From contig JAEYRQ010000648.1 of assembly GCA_023435545.1 (NCBI GenBank), positions 1 to 6,150 on the forward strand: a stretch of DNA of 6,150 bases, written 5' to 3'. Both the position numbers and the translations under genes were made by a program. This DNA comes from Pseudomonadota bacterium. Its GTDB lineage: Bacteria; Pseudomonadota; Alphaproteobacteria; Rhizobiales; Tepidamorphaceae. Each line of letters opens with the position of its first letter. The first letter of the stretch is position 1. This document shows, in pieces, positions 1 to 5,671 of this stretch. The notes beneath the pieces were generated by a model. That model did not search any database. It worked only from the letters and a program-made list of their open reading frames with translations, and had not been told where the DNA came from.

Positions 1-605
1 CCACACGCAAGGGCGCGATCCGCGTCGAAGTCGAGCGGCGCTTCCGCGAGGCGGCCGACTGCCGGGGCCTGAAGACGATCGTGCTGCGCGCCGGCGACTA
101 TTTCGGCCCCGGCAGCGCAGGCTCCTGGTTCGACGTGGTGCTGGCCGGCAAGGCGGCGCGCGGCCGGATGGTCTATCCGGGGCCTGCAGATGTGCCGCAC
201 GCCTGGGCGTATCTGCCGGACCTGTGCGTAGCCTTCGAGGCGCTGGCGCGGGAACGTATGGCGTTCTCGGGTTTCGAGACATTCCACTTCGCCGGCCACA
301 CCGTCACCGGCGCGGAGATGCTCGCCGCCTTCGAGCAGGCCCTCGGCCGGCCGCTGACGGCCGGCAGGCTGCCATGGCGGCTGATGCGCCTGGCGAGCCC
401 CCTCGTGGGTCAGTGGCGCGAACTGTCCGAACTGGCCTATCTCTGGCACGTTCCCCACCGGCTCGACGGCGCCAAGCTCGAAATGGCGCTCGGCCCCCTG
501 CCGCAGACGCCGCTGCTCGGCGCGGTCGCGGCCAGCCTCGTTGATCCCGGAACTGCGCCCACGCCGCCGATGCCGGATCTGGTGAGACGCTACGCCGACG
601 CGTAG
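1..605 (+). CDS. NAD-dependent epimerase/dehydratase family protein (extended SDR), 3' part only
   Basis: This is the C-terminal 200 or so residues of an extended short-chain dehydrogenase/reductase, a family that uses NAD(P) to modify nucleotide sugars or related substrates in the cytoplasm. The frame is open from position 3 to a TAG at 603-605, with residues TRKGAIRVEVERRF at the left edge, so the true start lies outside the window. A GTG at 81 falls inside the conserved core and is not the start. The family match rests on LRAGDYFGPG, the strand after the catalytic helix that leads into the substrate loop, and on HAWAYLPDLCVAF, the usual position of the conserved downstream Asp. The Rossmann GxxGxxG and catalytic YxxxK lie upstream, so cofactor and activity cannot be checked here. 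It converges on the membrane-protein gene, with 14 bp between the stops. The substrate is unknown. Confidence 0.85.
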   Translation, partial: TRKGAIRVEVERRFREAADCRGLKTIVLRAGDYFGPGSAGSWFDVVLAGKAARGRMVYPGPADVPHAWAYLPDLCVAFEALARERMAFSGFETFHFAGHTVTGAEMLAAFEQALGRPLTAGRLPWRLMRLASPLVGQWRELSELAYLWHVPHRLDGAKLEMALGPLPQTPLLGAVAASLVDPGTAPTPPMPDLVRRYADA

Positions 606-619
606 CGGCCCGCGACAGA

Positions 620-1606
620 TCAGGCTGCGTCCGACGGCGCCGGCGAGCCCTGTCGACCGGCGGTCGTGCCAGAGAGCGCGTGAGCGCGCGCGCCGAGGTC
701 CCGGAAGCGGGAGGACACTTCGTCGAGATGGGCGCGCCAGTCCGCGCGGGGCGTCTGGCCCTCGATGGCGCGGAAATAGACCTGCATCAGCGAGGCGATG
801 GCGAAGGGCTCGAGCAGCGCCGCCTTGAGGCAGAGCGCGAAGACGATCGCCAGCACGAACCCGAAATTCGCGATCGGGCCGGGAAAGACGTGCAGCGCCA
901 CCGCCGCGGGCACGAGAAAGACCAGGAAGGCCAGGAAGGCCGCACCCCAGACGATCAGCGCCAGCCATACCGCGTTCTTCAGGATCCAGCCCGCGTTCTG
1001 CGCATAGAGCACCAGTGCGTCCTGCGCCGTCTGGTAGGGATTGGTGGAGGCGACGCGGATGTTGTAGGCGAGAATCACCTCATCGACGAAGCCGAGCGAG
1101 ACCTCCACGACGGTGCGCACGAAGCGCGCCAGGCCCGGCATCGGCACCACGGCGGAGACGATGTCGACGATCCCGGTGACGACCCGGATCACCCCCTTCA
1201 CCAGCCTGTCGACGACGAACAGCACGTTCGCCTCGACGAAGCGCGCCTTGACGACCCTGGAGGCGGCGCCGACCTGTCCGAGGCCGGAGGGAACGTCCCG
1301 CCCGTCCAGCACCGCCACGAGCATGGCGATGTGGCCGGCCTTGAGCATGTAGAGGAACCATTCGCGGGCGAGATACAGGAACAGCGATACGATCCCGAAG
1401 CCGACCGCACCGCCGATGAACGTCGCGCCGGCCCGGAAGCCCTGATCGCCGAGCGCGCCCAGGCCCCAGCCGACGGTCGCGCCGGTTCCCGTCGCCAGAG
1501 CGTAGGCGATGGCCACCAGGGCATAGACCACCATGCGCGCGACAAGGAACGGCCAGGTTCGAAGGAGCGCCCGGATCGAGGTCGCGACGGAGAAATCCCA
1601 GAGCAT
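620..1606 (-). CDS. Conserved multi-pass membrane protein of unknown function
   Basis: I do not recognise a named family. From the chosen ATG at 1606 the product is 328 residues. Hydrophobic stretches, as candidate membrane segments, lie at about residues 19-50, 60-80, 89-100, 126-155, 206-240 and 244-280. They are separated by short charged loops, with a hydrophilic C-terminal tail (about 283-328) containing WRAHLDEVSSRFRDLGARA. Two adjacent helical blocks near the C-terminus (WLALIVWGAAFLAFLVF and FVLAIVFALCLKAALLEPF) look like a hairpin. The protein should sit in the inner membrane. The frame stays open to a GTG at 1693, but that start and an ATG at 1660 lack a Shine-Dalgarno sequence. The ATG at 1606 has GGACGA seven bases upstream and starts shortly before the first hydrophobic segment, so I prefer it. 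The gene follows the tRNA-Ala gene on the same strand and may be read from the same region. No catalytic motif is visible. Confidence 0.8.
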   Translation of the reverse strand: MLWDFSVATSIRALLRTWPFLVARMVVYALVAIAYALATGTGATVGWGLGALGDQGFRAGATFIGGAVGFGIVSLFLYLAREWFLYMLKAGHIAMLVAVLDGRDVPSGLGQVGAASRVVKARFVEANVLFVVDRLVKGVIRVVTGIVDIVSAVVPMPGLARFVRTVVEVSLGFVDEVILAYNIRVASTNPYQTAQDALVLYAQNAGWILKNAVWLALIVWGAAFLAFLVFLVPAAVALHVFPGPIANFGFVLAIVFALCLKAALLEPFAIASLMQVYFRAIEGQTPRADWRAHLDEVSSRFRDLGARAHALSGTTAGRQGSPAPSDAA

Positions 1607-1699
1607 CGGCGAGTCGTCCAGCAGCGGAACGTTCGACGGGGGACGCGCCGAGCATTGCATCCGCGCCACGGCGAGGCAACCGGCGTCGGACACCTGTTG

Positions 1700-1730
1700 C
1701 GCGATCCGAAATCGCGAAAGGTCCGGACCT
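1700..1730. other. Two adjacent dyad elements between tRNA-Ala and the membrane-protein gene
   Basis: Two inverted repeats lie almost side by side. One is a perfect 12-bp palindrome, AGGTCCGGACCT, at 1719-1730. The other is a 6-bp stem, CGCGAT/ATCGCG, around a 5-base loop at 1700-1716; on the minus strand the loop reads TTCGG, a UUCG-like stable loop. On that strand they lie 38 bases or more downstream of the mature tRNA 3' end. They could be a processing or weak termination structure for the tRNA transcript or an operator. There is no uninterrupted T-run after them, so I do not call an intrinsic terminator. Confidence 0.35.
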
Positions 1731-1767
1731 ATCGGCTATCCACTGTGGAGGCGGCGCGGCGGAACGG

Positions 1768-1843
<76 letters not shown>

Positions 1844-1867
1844 ACAGGGTCGCGCCGCGTGCGGTGC

Positions 1868-1895
1868 GTTTAAGGCAATCGCCGGACGAACGCAA
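1868..1895 (-). promoter_or_regulatory. Possible sigma-70 promoter for tRNA-Ala
   Basis: On the minus strand upstream of the tRNA, TTGCGT (1890-1895) and CTTAAA/TTAAAC (about 1868-1874) are separated by 15-16 bases. A start about 18 bases before the mature 5' end would follow. The stretch after the -10 is very GC-rich (GCACCGCACGCGGCGCGACC), as is common for discriminators of stringently controlled stable-RNA promoters. The hexamers are weak matches and the spacing is short, so this is tentative. Confidence 0.3.
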
Positions 1896-1942
1896 TAGGA
1901 GACGCCAGGGGTGGTTCAGCACCCGGGAAAAGCCGCGCAGAT

Positions 1943-2584
1943 CTATTGCAGATCGAACCGCAATCCGACGCCGAGGAAGTTGGAACCGGTGCTCCGTGGC
2001 GCGATCACGCCGAACACACCCGAGCGGTGGTGCAGGCGCGGCACCAGTGCGAGCCCCGGTGCCGAGGGATGCGATAGCTCGGCCTCGAACGCCAGGTAGT
2101 TGAGGAATTTGTGGGCCCCGGCTCCCTTGTGGACACCCTCGAATTTCGGTTTCGAGAGAGCCCACGACAGCCCCTCCCCAACGGCGAAGTTGACGGTTCC
2201 CTCCCCCGGCAAGGAGATGTCGGGCGACCGCCACAGCACGGCGACCGTCATCTCCTCGTGATCCTGCCGCCCGAAATGCTTGCCGAACTGGGTCTCGAAC
2301 TCGAGAGAGCTCCCGTCCAACGCCCACTGCAGGCTCGTGAAATCAGTCCTGATGTCCGGCACCAGGACATAGGACAGCGACGCGGACACGAAATCCACGT
2401 CCTCGAACGTCGCCCGGCCGGTCAGGACGTTGCGCGGCACGTCGACGAGGTTCGAGGCGATGTACCGCCCATAGTAGGCAGTTGCGAACCAGGTGCGGTC
2501 CCGAGCCTCCGGAGTGGCACCCGCGGTCTCGAGGGTGCAGAGAATTGCCATTCCGGCACCTGCGAGCACACACGCAGCCTTCAT
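1943..2584 (-). CDS. Outer-membrane beta-barrel protein, PagL/acyloxyacyl-hydrolase-like (putative)
   Basis: The product is 213 residues from an ATG at 2584, preceded by AGGGAGAA at good spacing. A longer reading to 2656 has no such site and would bury the signal peptide. Residues 1-23 form a secretion signal (positive start, hydrophobic core LAGAGMAILCTL, AGA cleavage site), so the mature protein is exported. The rest is made of alternating amphipathic strands with Gly/aromatic residues, such as SASLSYVL, SLEFETQFGKHF, MTVAVLWRS and LNYLAFEAELS. It ends in FLGVGLRFDLQ, like the closing strand of a small outer-membrane barrel. PagL enzymes remove the 3-O acyl chain of lipid A using a His-x-Ser pair and a Glu. 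Here RLHHRSGVFG supplies His186-x-Ser188, but no acidic residue occurs at the expected site about 14 residues later. Lipid A deacylation is therefore only an inference from fold and motif. It could be a non-catalytic relative. Confidence 0.65.
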   Translation of the reverse strand: MKAACVLAGAGMAILCTLETAGATPEARDRTWFATAYYGRYIASNLVDVPRNVLTGRATFEDVDFVSASLSYVLVPDIRTDFTSLQWALDGSSLEFETQFGKHFGRQDHEEMTVAVLWRSPDISLPGEGTVNFAVGEGLSWALSKPKFEGVHKGAGAHKFLNYLAFEAELSHPSAPGLALVPRLHHRSGVFGVIAPRSTGSNFLGVGLRFDLQ

Positions 2585-2627
2585 GCCCAGGTTCTCCCTG
2601 CCGCTGCGCCACCACCCCGTTGCAGAA

Positions 2628-2656
2628 AGCGTAGCCCCTTCGCCCCGGGGAACCAA
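2628..2656 (-). promoter_or_regulatory. Weak sigma-70-like promoter candidate for the outer-membrane barrel gene
   Basis: TTGGTT (2651-2656) and TACGCT (2628-2633) on the minus strand are separated by 17 bases, about 45 bases upstream of the ATG at 2584. Each hexamer matches the consensus at only three of six positions. The support is mainly the spacing and location in the 96-bp gap between the metallopeptidase stop and this gene. Confidence 0.22.
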
Positions 2657-2680
2657 CCCCTCGGTCGGGATCGTGCCTTG

Positions 2681-3433
2681 TCAGCGCGGTCCGTAGCGGA
2701 ACAGGCTGGCGCCGTACCGCTTCAGCCAGGCCTCAGCGGCACCTGTGTGAGGGGCGATGGACTCCAGCACCCGCCAGAAGCGCCGGCCGTGATTCATCTC
2801 GACCATATGAGCGACCTCGTGGGCCGCCAGATAGTCGAGCACCATCGTCGGTGCCAGGATCAGCCGCCAGGAGAACGACAGCGTGCCGCTTGTCGAGCAG
2901 GACCCCCAGCGCGAGCTCTGGTCGCGGATGGCGATCCGCTTCGGCCTGACGCCGAGCTTCGCGGCATGCGCCGTCACCGCCGGCTCCAGGTCGCGGCGCG
3001 CCTCGACCTTGAGCCAGTCCGTGAAGCGCCGCTCCAGATGTTCCGGATCGCCGGCGATGTCGATCCGGGGCAGTTCATCGTCGCCCGCGACCAGCCTGAC
3101 GCCGCCGCGCAGAAGGCCCGTCGAACGGATCATGTGCGTCTCGCCGCGCAGCGGGACCTCGGCACCGTCCTTGAAGTCGACATGGTCGGGCCGCCGGCCG
3201 ATGCGCTCACGCAGCCATCCCGACTGCGAGCGGGCAAACGACAGGCCTCGCTCGAGGCTGCCATGCGCGGGAATGACGAGGATCGGATCGGCGGAGGCGG
3301 CGGGTAGCTTCAGCGTATATCGCCGCGCCCGCTCCGAGCGCCGCACCGCGATCGCCACCGGCGCGCCGTCGACCATGATCTCCACGGTCGCGGGAAGGGC
3401 GGGGCTACGCAGGCGTCGAGGCAGGACGGACAT
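2681..3433 (-). CDS. YgjP-like zinc metallopeptidase (DUF45 / M48-type annotation)
   Basis: This is a 250-residue cytoplasmic protein with no signal peptide or membrane segment. The signature of the YgjP/DUF45 family is complete. RWGSCS lies at about residues 175-180, followed by FSWRLILAP and LDYLAAHEVAHMVEMNHGRRFW. His205, Glu206 and His209 form the HExxH zinc site, and His215 in NHGRRFW is the likely third ligand. A C-terminal WLKRYG helix closes the domain. The N-terminal half (VAIAVRRSERARRYTLKL) is the usual beta-rich region with an Arg-rich loop. The biological substrate of this family is not established; proteolysis is inferred from the motif. The frame extends to a GTG at 3502, but neither start has a clear Shine-Dalgarno. 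The ATG at 3433 gives the usual family length and is preferred. A 105-bp gap and a terminator-like hairpin separate it from the upstream DUF2852 gene, so it probably has its own promoter. Confidence 0.92.
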   Translation of the reverse strand: MSVLPRRLRSPALPATVEIMVDGAPVAIAVRRSERARRYTLKLPAASADPILVIPAHGSLERGLSFARSQSGWLRERIGRRPDHVDFKDGAEVPLRGETHMIRSTGLLRGGVRLVAGDDELPRIDIAGDPEHLERRFTDWLKVEARRDLEPAVTAHAAKLGVRPKRIAIRDQSSRWGSCSTSGTLSFSWRLILAPTMVLDYLAAHEVAHMVEMNHGRRFWRVLESIAPHTGAAEAWLKRYGASLFRYGPR

Positions 3434-3485
3434 GGCGAACCGTTCGAATCGGACACTCTGCCATGTTGCCACGGTCGTGCGTACA

Positions 3486-3516
3486 AACGAAAGGCGCGGC
3501 ACTCGCGCGCCGCGCC
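3486..3516 (-). terminator. Probable intrinsic terminator of the DUF2852 gene
   Basis: Downstream of the DUF2852 stop, on the minus strand, GGCGCGGC (3516-3509) pairs perfectly with GCCGCGCC (3500-3493) across an 8-base loop. TTTCGTTTG follows directly. The stem is strong and the tail T-rich though interrupted, in a region otherwise poor in T. Placement 23 bases after the stop fits transcription ending between this gene and the metallopeptidase. Confidence 0.6.
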
Positions 3517-3538
3517 CGAACCACAGGCCTTTGGATCG

Positions 3539-3961
3539 TCAGGCCGAGGCGCCGGTGGCCGATCCGGTCACGGGACCAGTCGGGCGGGAGCCGGCCTCGC
3601 CGGCAGCGGCACGGCGGCGACGCTCGGCCATGAAGCGATCGAATTCCTCGCGGTCGCGCGCCTTGCGCAATTCGCGCATGAAGGCCTGGAACTCCTCGGC
3701 CTCCTGCTCGATGCGCTGGCGCTCGCGCTCGAGGCGATCGAGCTCGGCCTTGCGGTACTCCTCGAAGGCGGGGTTGCCGGTGTCGCCGGAGGCGCGGACC
3801 TGGAAGCGGTGGCGGCTCTCATCCCACCAGGCGATCATCCGCTCGCCCCAGATGATCCACGCCAGCACCGCCAGTCCCAGCGGCCACCAGACGATGAAGC
3901 CGATCACCATCGCGGCGATCGACAGCGGCGACCAGCTCGGCCGGATCGGAAAATTGTGCAC
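3539..3961 (-). CDS. DUF2852 domain membrane/coiled-coil protein
   Basis: This is a small protein of 140 residues that matches the DUF2852 family of alphaproteobacteria, which has no established function. Residues 13-38 (SIAAMVIGFIVWWPLGLAVL and onward) form one membrane segment with the typical WWPLG turn. They are followed by a Trp-rich amphipathic patch (WIIWGERMIAWWDE). A highly charged helix, probably a coiled coil, covers about residues 66-117 and ends in the family motif EEFDRFMAERRRR. The tail (118-140) is low-complexity Ala/Gly/Ser/Thr. I place the start at a GTG at 3961: a perfect AGGAGG lies 7 bases upstream, and family members begin directly before the membrane segment. The frame is open to a TTG at 4024, which has no such support. 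It lies 132 bp downstream of phaZ on the same strand, so read-through from phaZ is possible, but no functional link to PHA is known to me. Confidence 0.88.
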   Translation of the reverse strand: MHNFPIRPSWSPLSIAAMVIGFIVWWPLGLAVLAWIIWGERMIAWWDESRHRFQVRASGDTGNPAFEEYRKAELDRLERERQRIEQEAEEFQAFMRELRKARDREEFDRFMAERRRRAAAGEAGSRPTGPVTGSATGASA

Positions 3962-3968
3962 GGGGCGC

Positions 3969-3974
3969 CCTCCT
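3969..3974 (-). promoter_or_regulatory. Consensus Shine-Dalgarno (AGGAGG) fixing the GTG start of the DUF2852 gene
   Basis: The minus strand reads AGGAGG followed by 7 bases and GTG (3961-3959). This is the strongest ribosome binding site in the window. It decides the start of the DUF2852 protein against the upstream in-frame TTG at 4024. Confidence 0.85.
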
Positions 3975-4093
3975 GCGGGTTCAATTCTCCCGCTCGAAGT
4001 GGGGGGCCGCAGCCCCTCGTTCAAGAGGCCGTGCTCGAGAGGCGGCCGGACATGCGCACCAGTGGCAGGCAGGTTCGGCCGGCCCCGGCGGGG

Positions 4094-5470
4094 TCAGGCG
4101 TCGGCCTTCTGCTTCGGGGTGCGCGCCGGCGTGCCGTTGCGCTTGACCCGCGCCGCGCCGTTGACCTCGCCATTTCCGGCGCCGTTGCCGTTACCGCGAC
4201 TGTTGCCGGCCGGCGGTGCGGACGGACGCCGCGCCACGTTGCCGGAATGGGTGCGGATGAAGTCGGAAATGCGCGGAGCGATCTCGGCGCGGAAGCGCGA
4301 GCCATTGAAGACGCCATAGTGGCCGACCCTCGGCTGCTCGTAGTGGACGCGCATGTCGTCCGACAGGTTCGAGCAGAGCCGGTGCGCGGCCTTTGTCTGG
4401 CCGATCCCGGAGATGTCGTCGTTCTCGCCCTCGACCGTCATCAACGCGACGTTGCGGATCGCGGACGGGTCAACCGGATTGCCGCGATGCTCCATCTCCC
4501 CCTTCGGCAGCGCATGACGGATGAATACCAGATCGACCGTCTGCAGGTAGAACTCGGCGGTCAGATCCATCACCGCGAGGTACTCGTCGTAGAACTCGCG
4601 GTGCTTCTCGGCCGAATCGCCGTCGCCCTGCACGAGATGGGTGAACAGGTCGCGATGCGCGGCCATGTGCCGGTCGAGGTTCATGCTCATGAAGCCGGTA
4701 AGCTGCAGGAAGCCCGGATAGACCTCGCGCATCATGCCGGGGTGCGGGAACGGCACCTTCATGACGACGTTGCGGCGGAACCAGTCGATATCGCGCTCCT
4801 GCGCGAGGCGGTTCACCGCGGTCGGGTTGGCGCGCGTGTCGATCGGTCCGCCCATCAGCGTCATCGTGATCGGCACATAGGGATCGTTGCGCGCCTCCAT
4901 CAGCGCGACGGCCGCCAGCACCGGCACCGAGGGCTGGCAGACCGCCATCACGTGGGTGTCGCCGCCGAGGAAATGCAGCATGTTCTGCATGTAGTCGATG
5001 TAGTCGTCGAGATCGAAGGTGCCCTGGTTGATCGGCACCATGCGCGCGTCGACCCAATCGGTGATGTAAACGTCGTGATTCGGCAGCATGGCCTCGACGG
5101 TGCCACGCAGAAGCGTCGCGTAGTGGCCGGACATCGGCGCGACGATCAGCAGCTTCGGACCCGGATCCATGCGGGCCGGCAGCGACTTGGCGAAGCGGAC
5201 GAGGCGGCAGAAGGTGCGCTCCCAGACCACTTCCTCGCGCACCGGCACCCGCACCGCGCCGACGAGGGTTGTGTCGATGCCGAACTCGGGCTTGCCGTAG
5301 CGGCGAGTCACCCGCTCGAACATCTCCATCATCGCCGCGGCGCTACGCCCCATCGACGTATGGGTCATCGGATTGAGAGGATTGCGGTAATAGAGCCGCG
5401 TAACGTCTGCAGCCGCGCGCGCCGGGCTAAGGGCCGCGTGCGTCAGCTCGTACCATTGATAGAACGACAT
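4094..5470 (-). CDS. phaZ: Intracellular polyhydroxyalkanoate (PHB) depolymerase
   Basis: The enzyme hydrolyses stored polyhydroxybutyrate granules in the cytoplasm to release hydroxybutyrate units when carbon is needed. The 458-residue product has the opening typical of the family (SFYQWYELTHAALSPARAA and PLNPMTHTSMGRSAAA), LLIVAPMSGHYATLLRGTV, and DVYITDWVDAR. The nucleophile motif is MAVCQPSVP with Cys178. Intracellular PhaZ enzymes use Cys instead of the lipase-box Ser. Asp351 (VEGENDDISG; Asp352 is the alternative) and His384 (GHYGVFNGSRF) complete the expected Cys-Asp-His triad. The conserved core ends near residue 408. The last 48 residues are a low-complexity, basic, Asn/Gly-rich then Pro/Ala/Lys-rich tail not needed for catalysis. 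The ATG at 5470 has GGAGGA 11 bases upstream. The gene stands alone with a promoter-rich 201-bp leader, and no PHA synthase or phasin is in view. Confidence 0.95.
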   Translation of the reverse strand: MSFYQWYELTHAALSPARAAADVTRLYYRNPLNPMTHTSMGRSAAAMMEMFERVTRRYGKPEFGIDTTLVGAVRVPVREEVVWERTFCRLVRFAKSLPARMDPGPKLLIVAPMSGHYATLLRGTVEAMLPNHDVYITDWVDARMVPINQGTFDLDDYIDYMQNMLHFLGGDTHVMAVCQPSVPVLAAVALMEARNDPYVPITMTLMGGPIDTRANPTAVNRLAQERDIDWFRRNVVMKVPFPHPGMMREVYPGFLQLTGFMSMNLDRHMAAHRDLFTHLVQGDGDSAEKHREFYDEYLAVMDLTAEFYLQTVDLVFIRHALPKGEMEHRGNPVDPSAIRNVALMTVEGENDDISGIGQTKAAHRLCSNLSDDMRVHYEQPRVGHYGVFNGSRFRAEIAPRISDFIRTHSGNVARRPSAPPAGNSRGNGNGAGNGEVNGAARVKRNGTPARTPKQKADA

Positions 5471-5558
5471 GCCGGTTCGGATCCTCCGTTTCCAGATCCG
5501 CGTTTCCCCCGCTCACTGCCGGCCATTGTGTGCCCCACCAGCTTGTGTGCAGTGCGGA

Positions 5559-5587
5559 AAGCTAGGCGCTGACGCAACAGATGGCAA
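5559..5587 (-). promoter_or_regulatory. Candidate sigma-70 promoter of phaZ
   Basis: On the minus strand, TTGCCA (5582-5587, five of six matches to TTGACA) and TAGCTT (5559-5564, three of six to TATAAT) are 17 bases apart. Transcription would begin near 5552, leaving an untranslated leader of about 80 bases before the phaZ ATG. The palindrome at 5590-5602 and the GTTAAC blocks lie directly upstream, where regulators would act. Confidence 0.5.
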
Positions 5588-5589
5588 GT

Positions 5590-5602
5590 CTGACGTCGTC
5601 AG
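5590..5602. promoter_or_regulatory. Palindrome CTGACG-T-CGTCAG upstream of the phaZ -35 box
   Basis: Perfect 6-bp arms flank one central base, ending 3 bp from the candidate -35 hexamer. Further direct copies of the CTGACG arm occur at 5569-5574 (between the hexamers) and 5622-5627. Size and position fit an operator for a dimeric regulator. The regulator is not identifiable from the sequence. Confidence 0.45.
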
Positions 5603-5603
5603 T

Positions 5604-5620
5604 GTTAACTGTTCGTTAAC
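5604..5620. promoter_or_regulatory. CtrA-type binding site TTAA-N7-TTAAC
   Basis: GTTAAC at 5604-5609 and again at 5615-5620 place TTAA tetramers exactly 7 bases apart, matching the TTAA-N7-TTAA(C) recognition pattern of the alphaproteobacterial response regulator CtrA on both strands. The site is centred near -60 relative to the inferred phaZ start. A third GTTAAC lies at 5632-5637. TTAA is very rare elsewhere in this GC-rich window, so chance is less likely, but binding is inferred only from the motif. Confidence 0.45.
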
Positions 5621-5671
5621 GCTGACGATGCGTTAACGGCGGGTTGTTGCAGAGGATCCTACGACTTTGGT

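Noticed and set aside
1908..1932. GGGTG/CACCC hairpin after the outer-membrane barrel gene as a terminator
   Set aside because: Five-base-pair stem with no T-tail, and it lies within the likely upstream region of the tRNA promoter.
3998..4093. GC hairpins after the phaZ stop (CCCCGCCGGGG and GGGGC-TGCG-GCCCC) as an intrinsic terminator
   Set aside because: Stems are only 4-5 bp and no T-run follows on the minus strand, so they are within what GC-rich DNA gives by chance. phaZ may end by Rho or read through.
2111..4319. Overlapping long plus-strand frames (2111-3307 and 2883-4319) opposite the barrel, metallopeptidase, DUF2852 and phaZ 3' end
   Set aside because: No recognisable domain, Arg/Pro/Ser/His-rich composition, and they lie over well-supported minus-strand genes.
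3809..5572. 587-codon open frame on the plus strand opposite phaZ and the DUF2852 gene
   Set aside because: Its product is dominated by His, Arg, Asp and Gln without any domain, the usual result of reading the complement of a GC-rich gene. It spans two confident minus-strand genes and their intergenic region.
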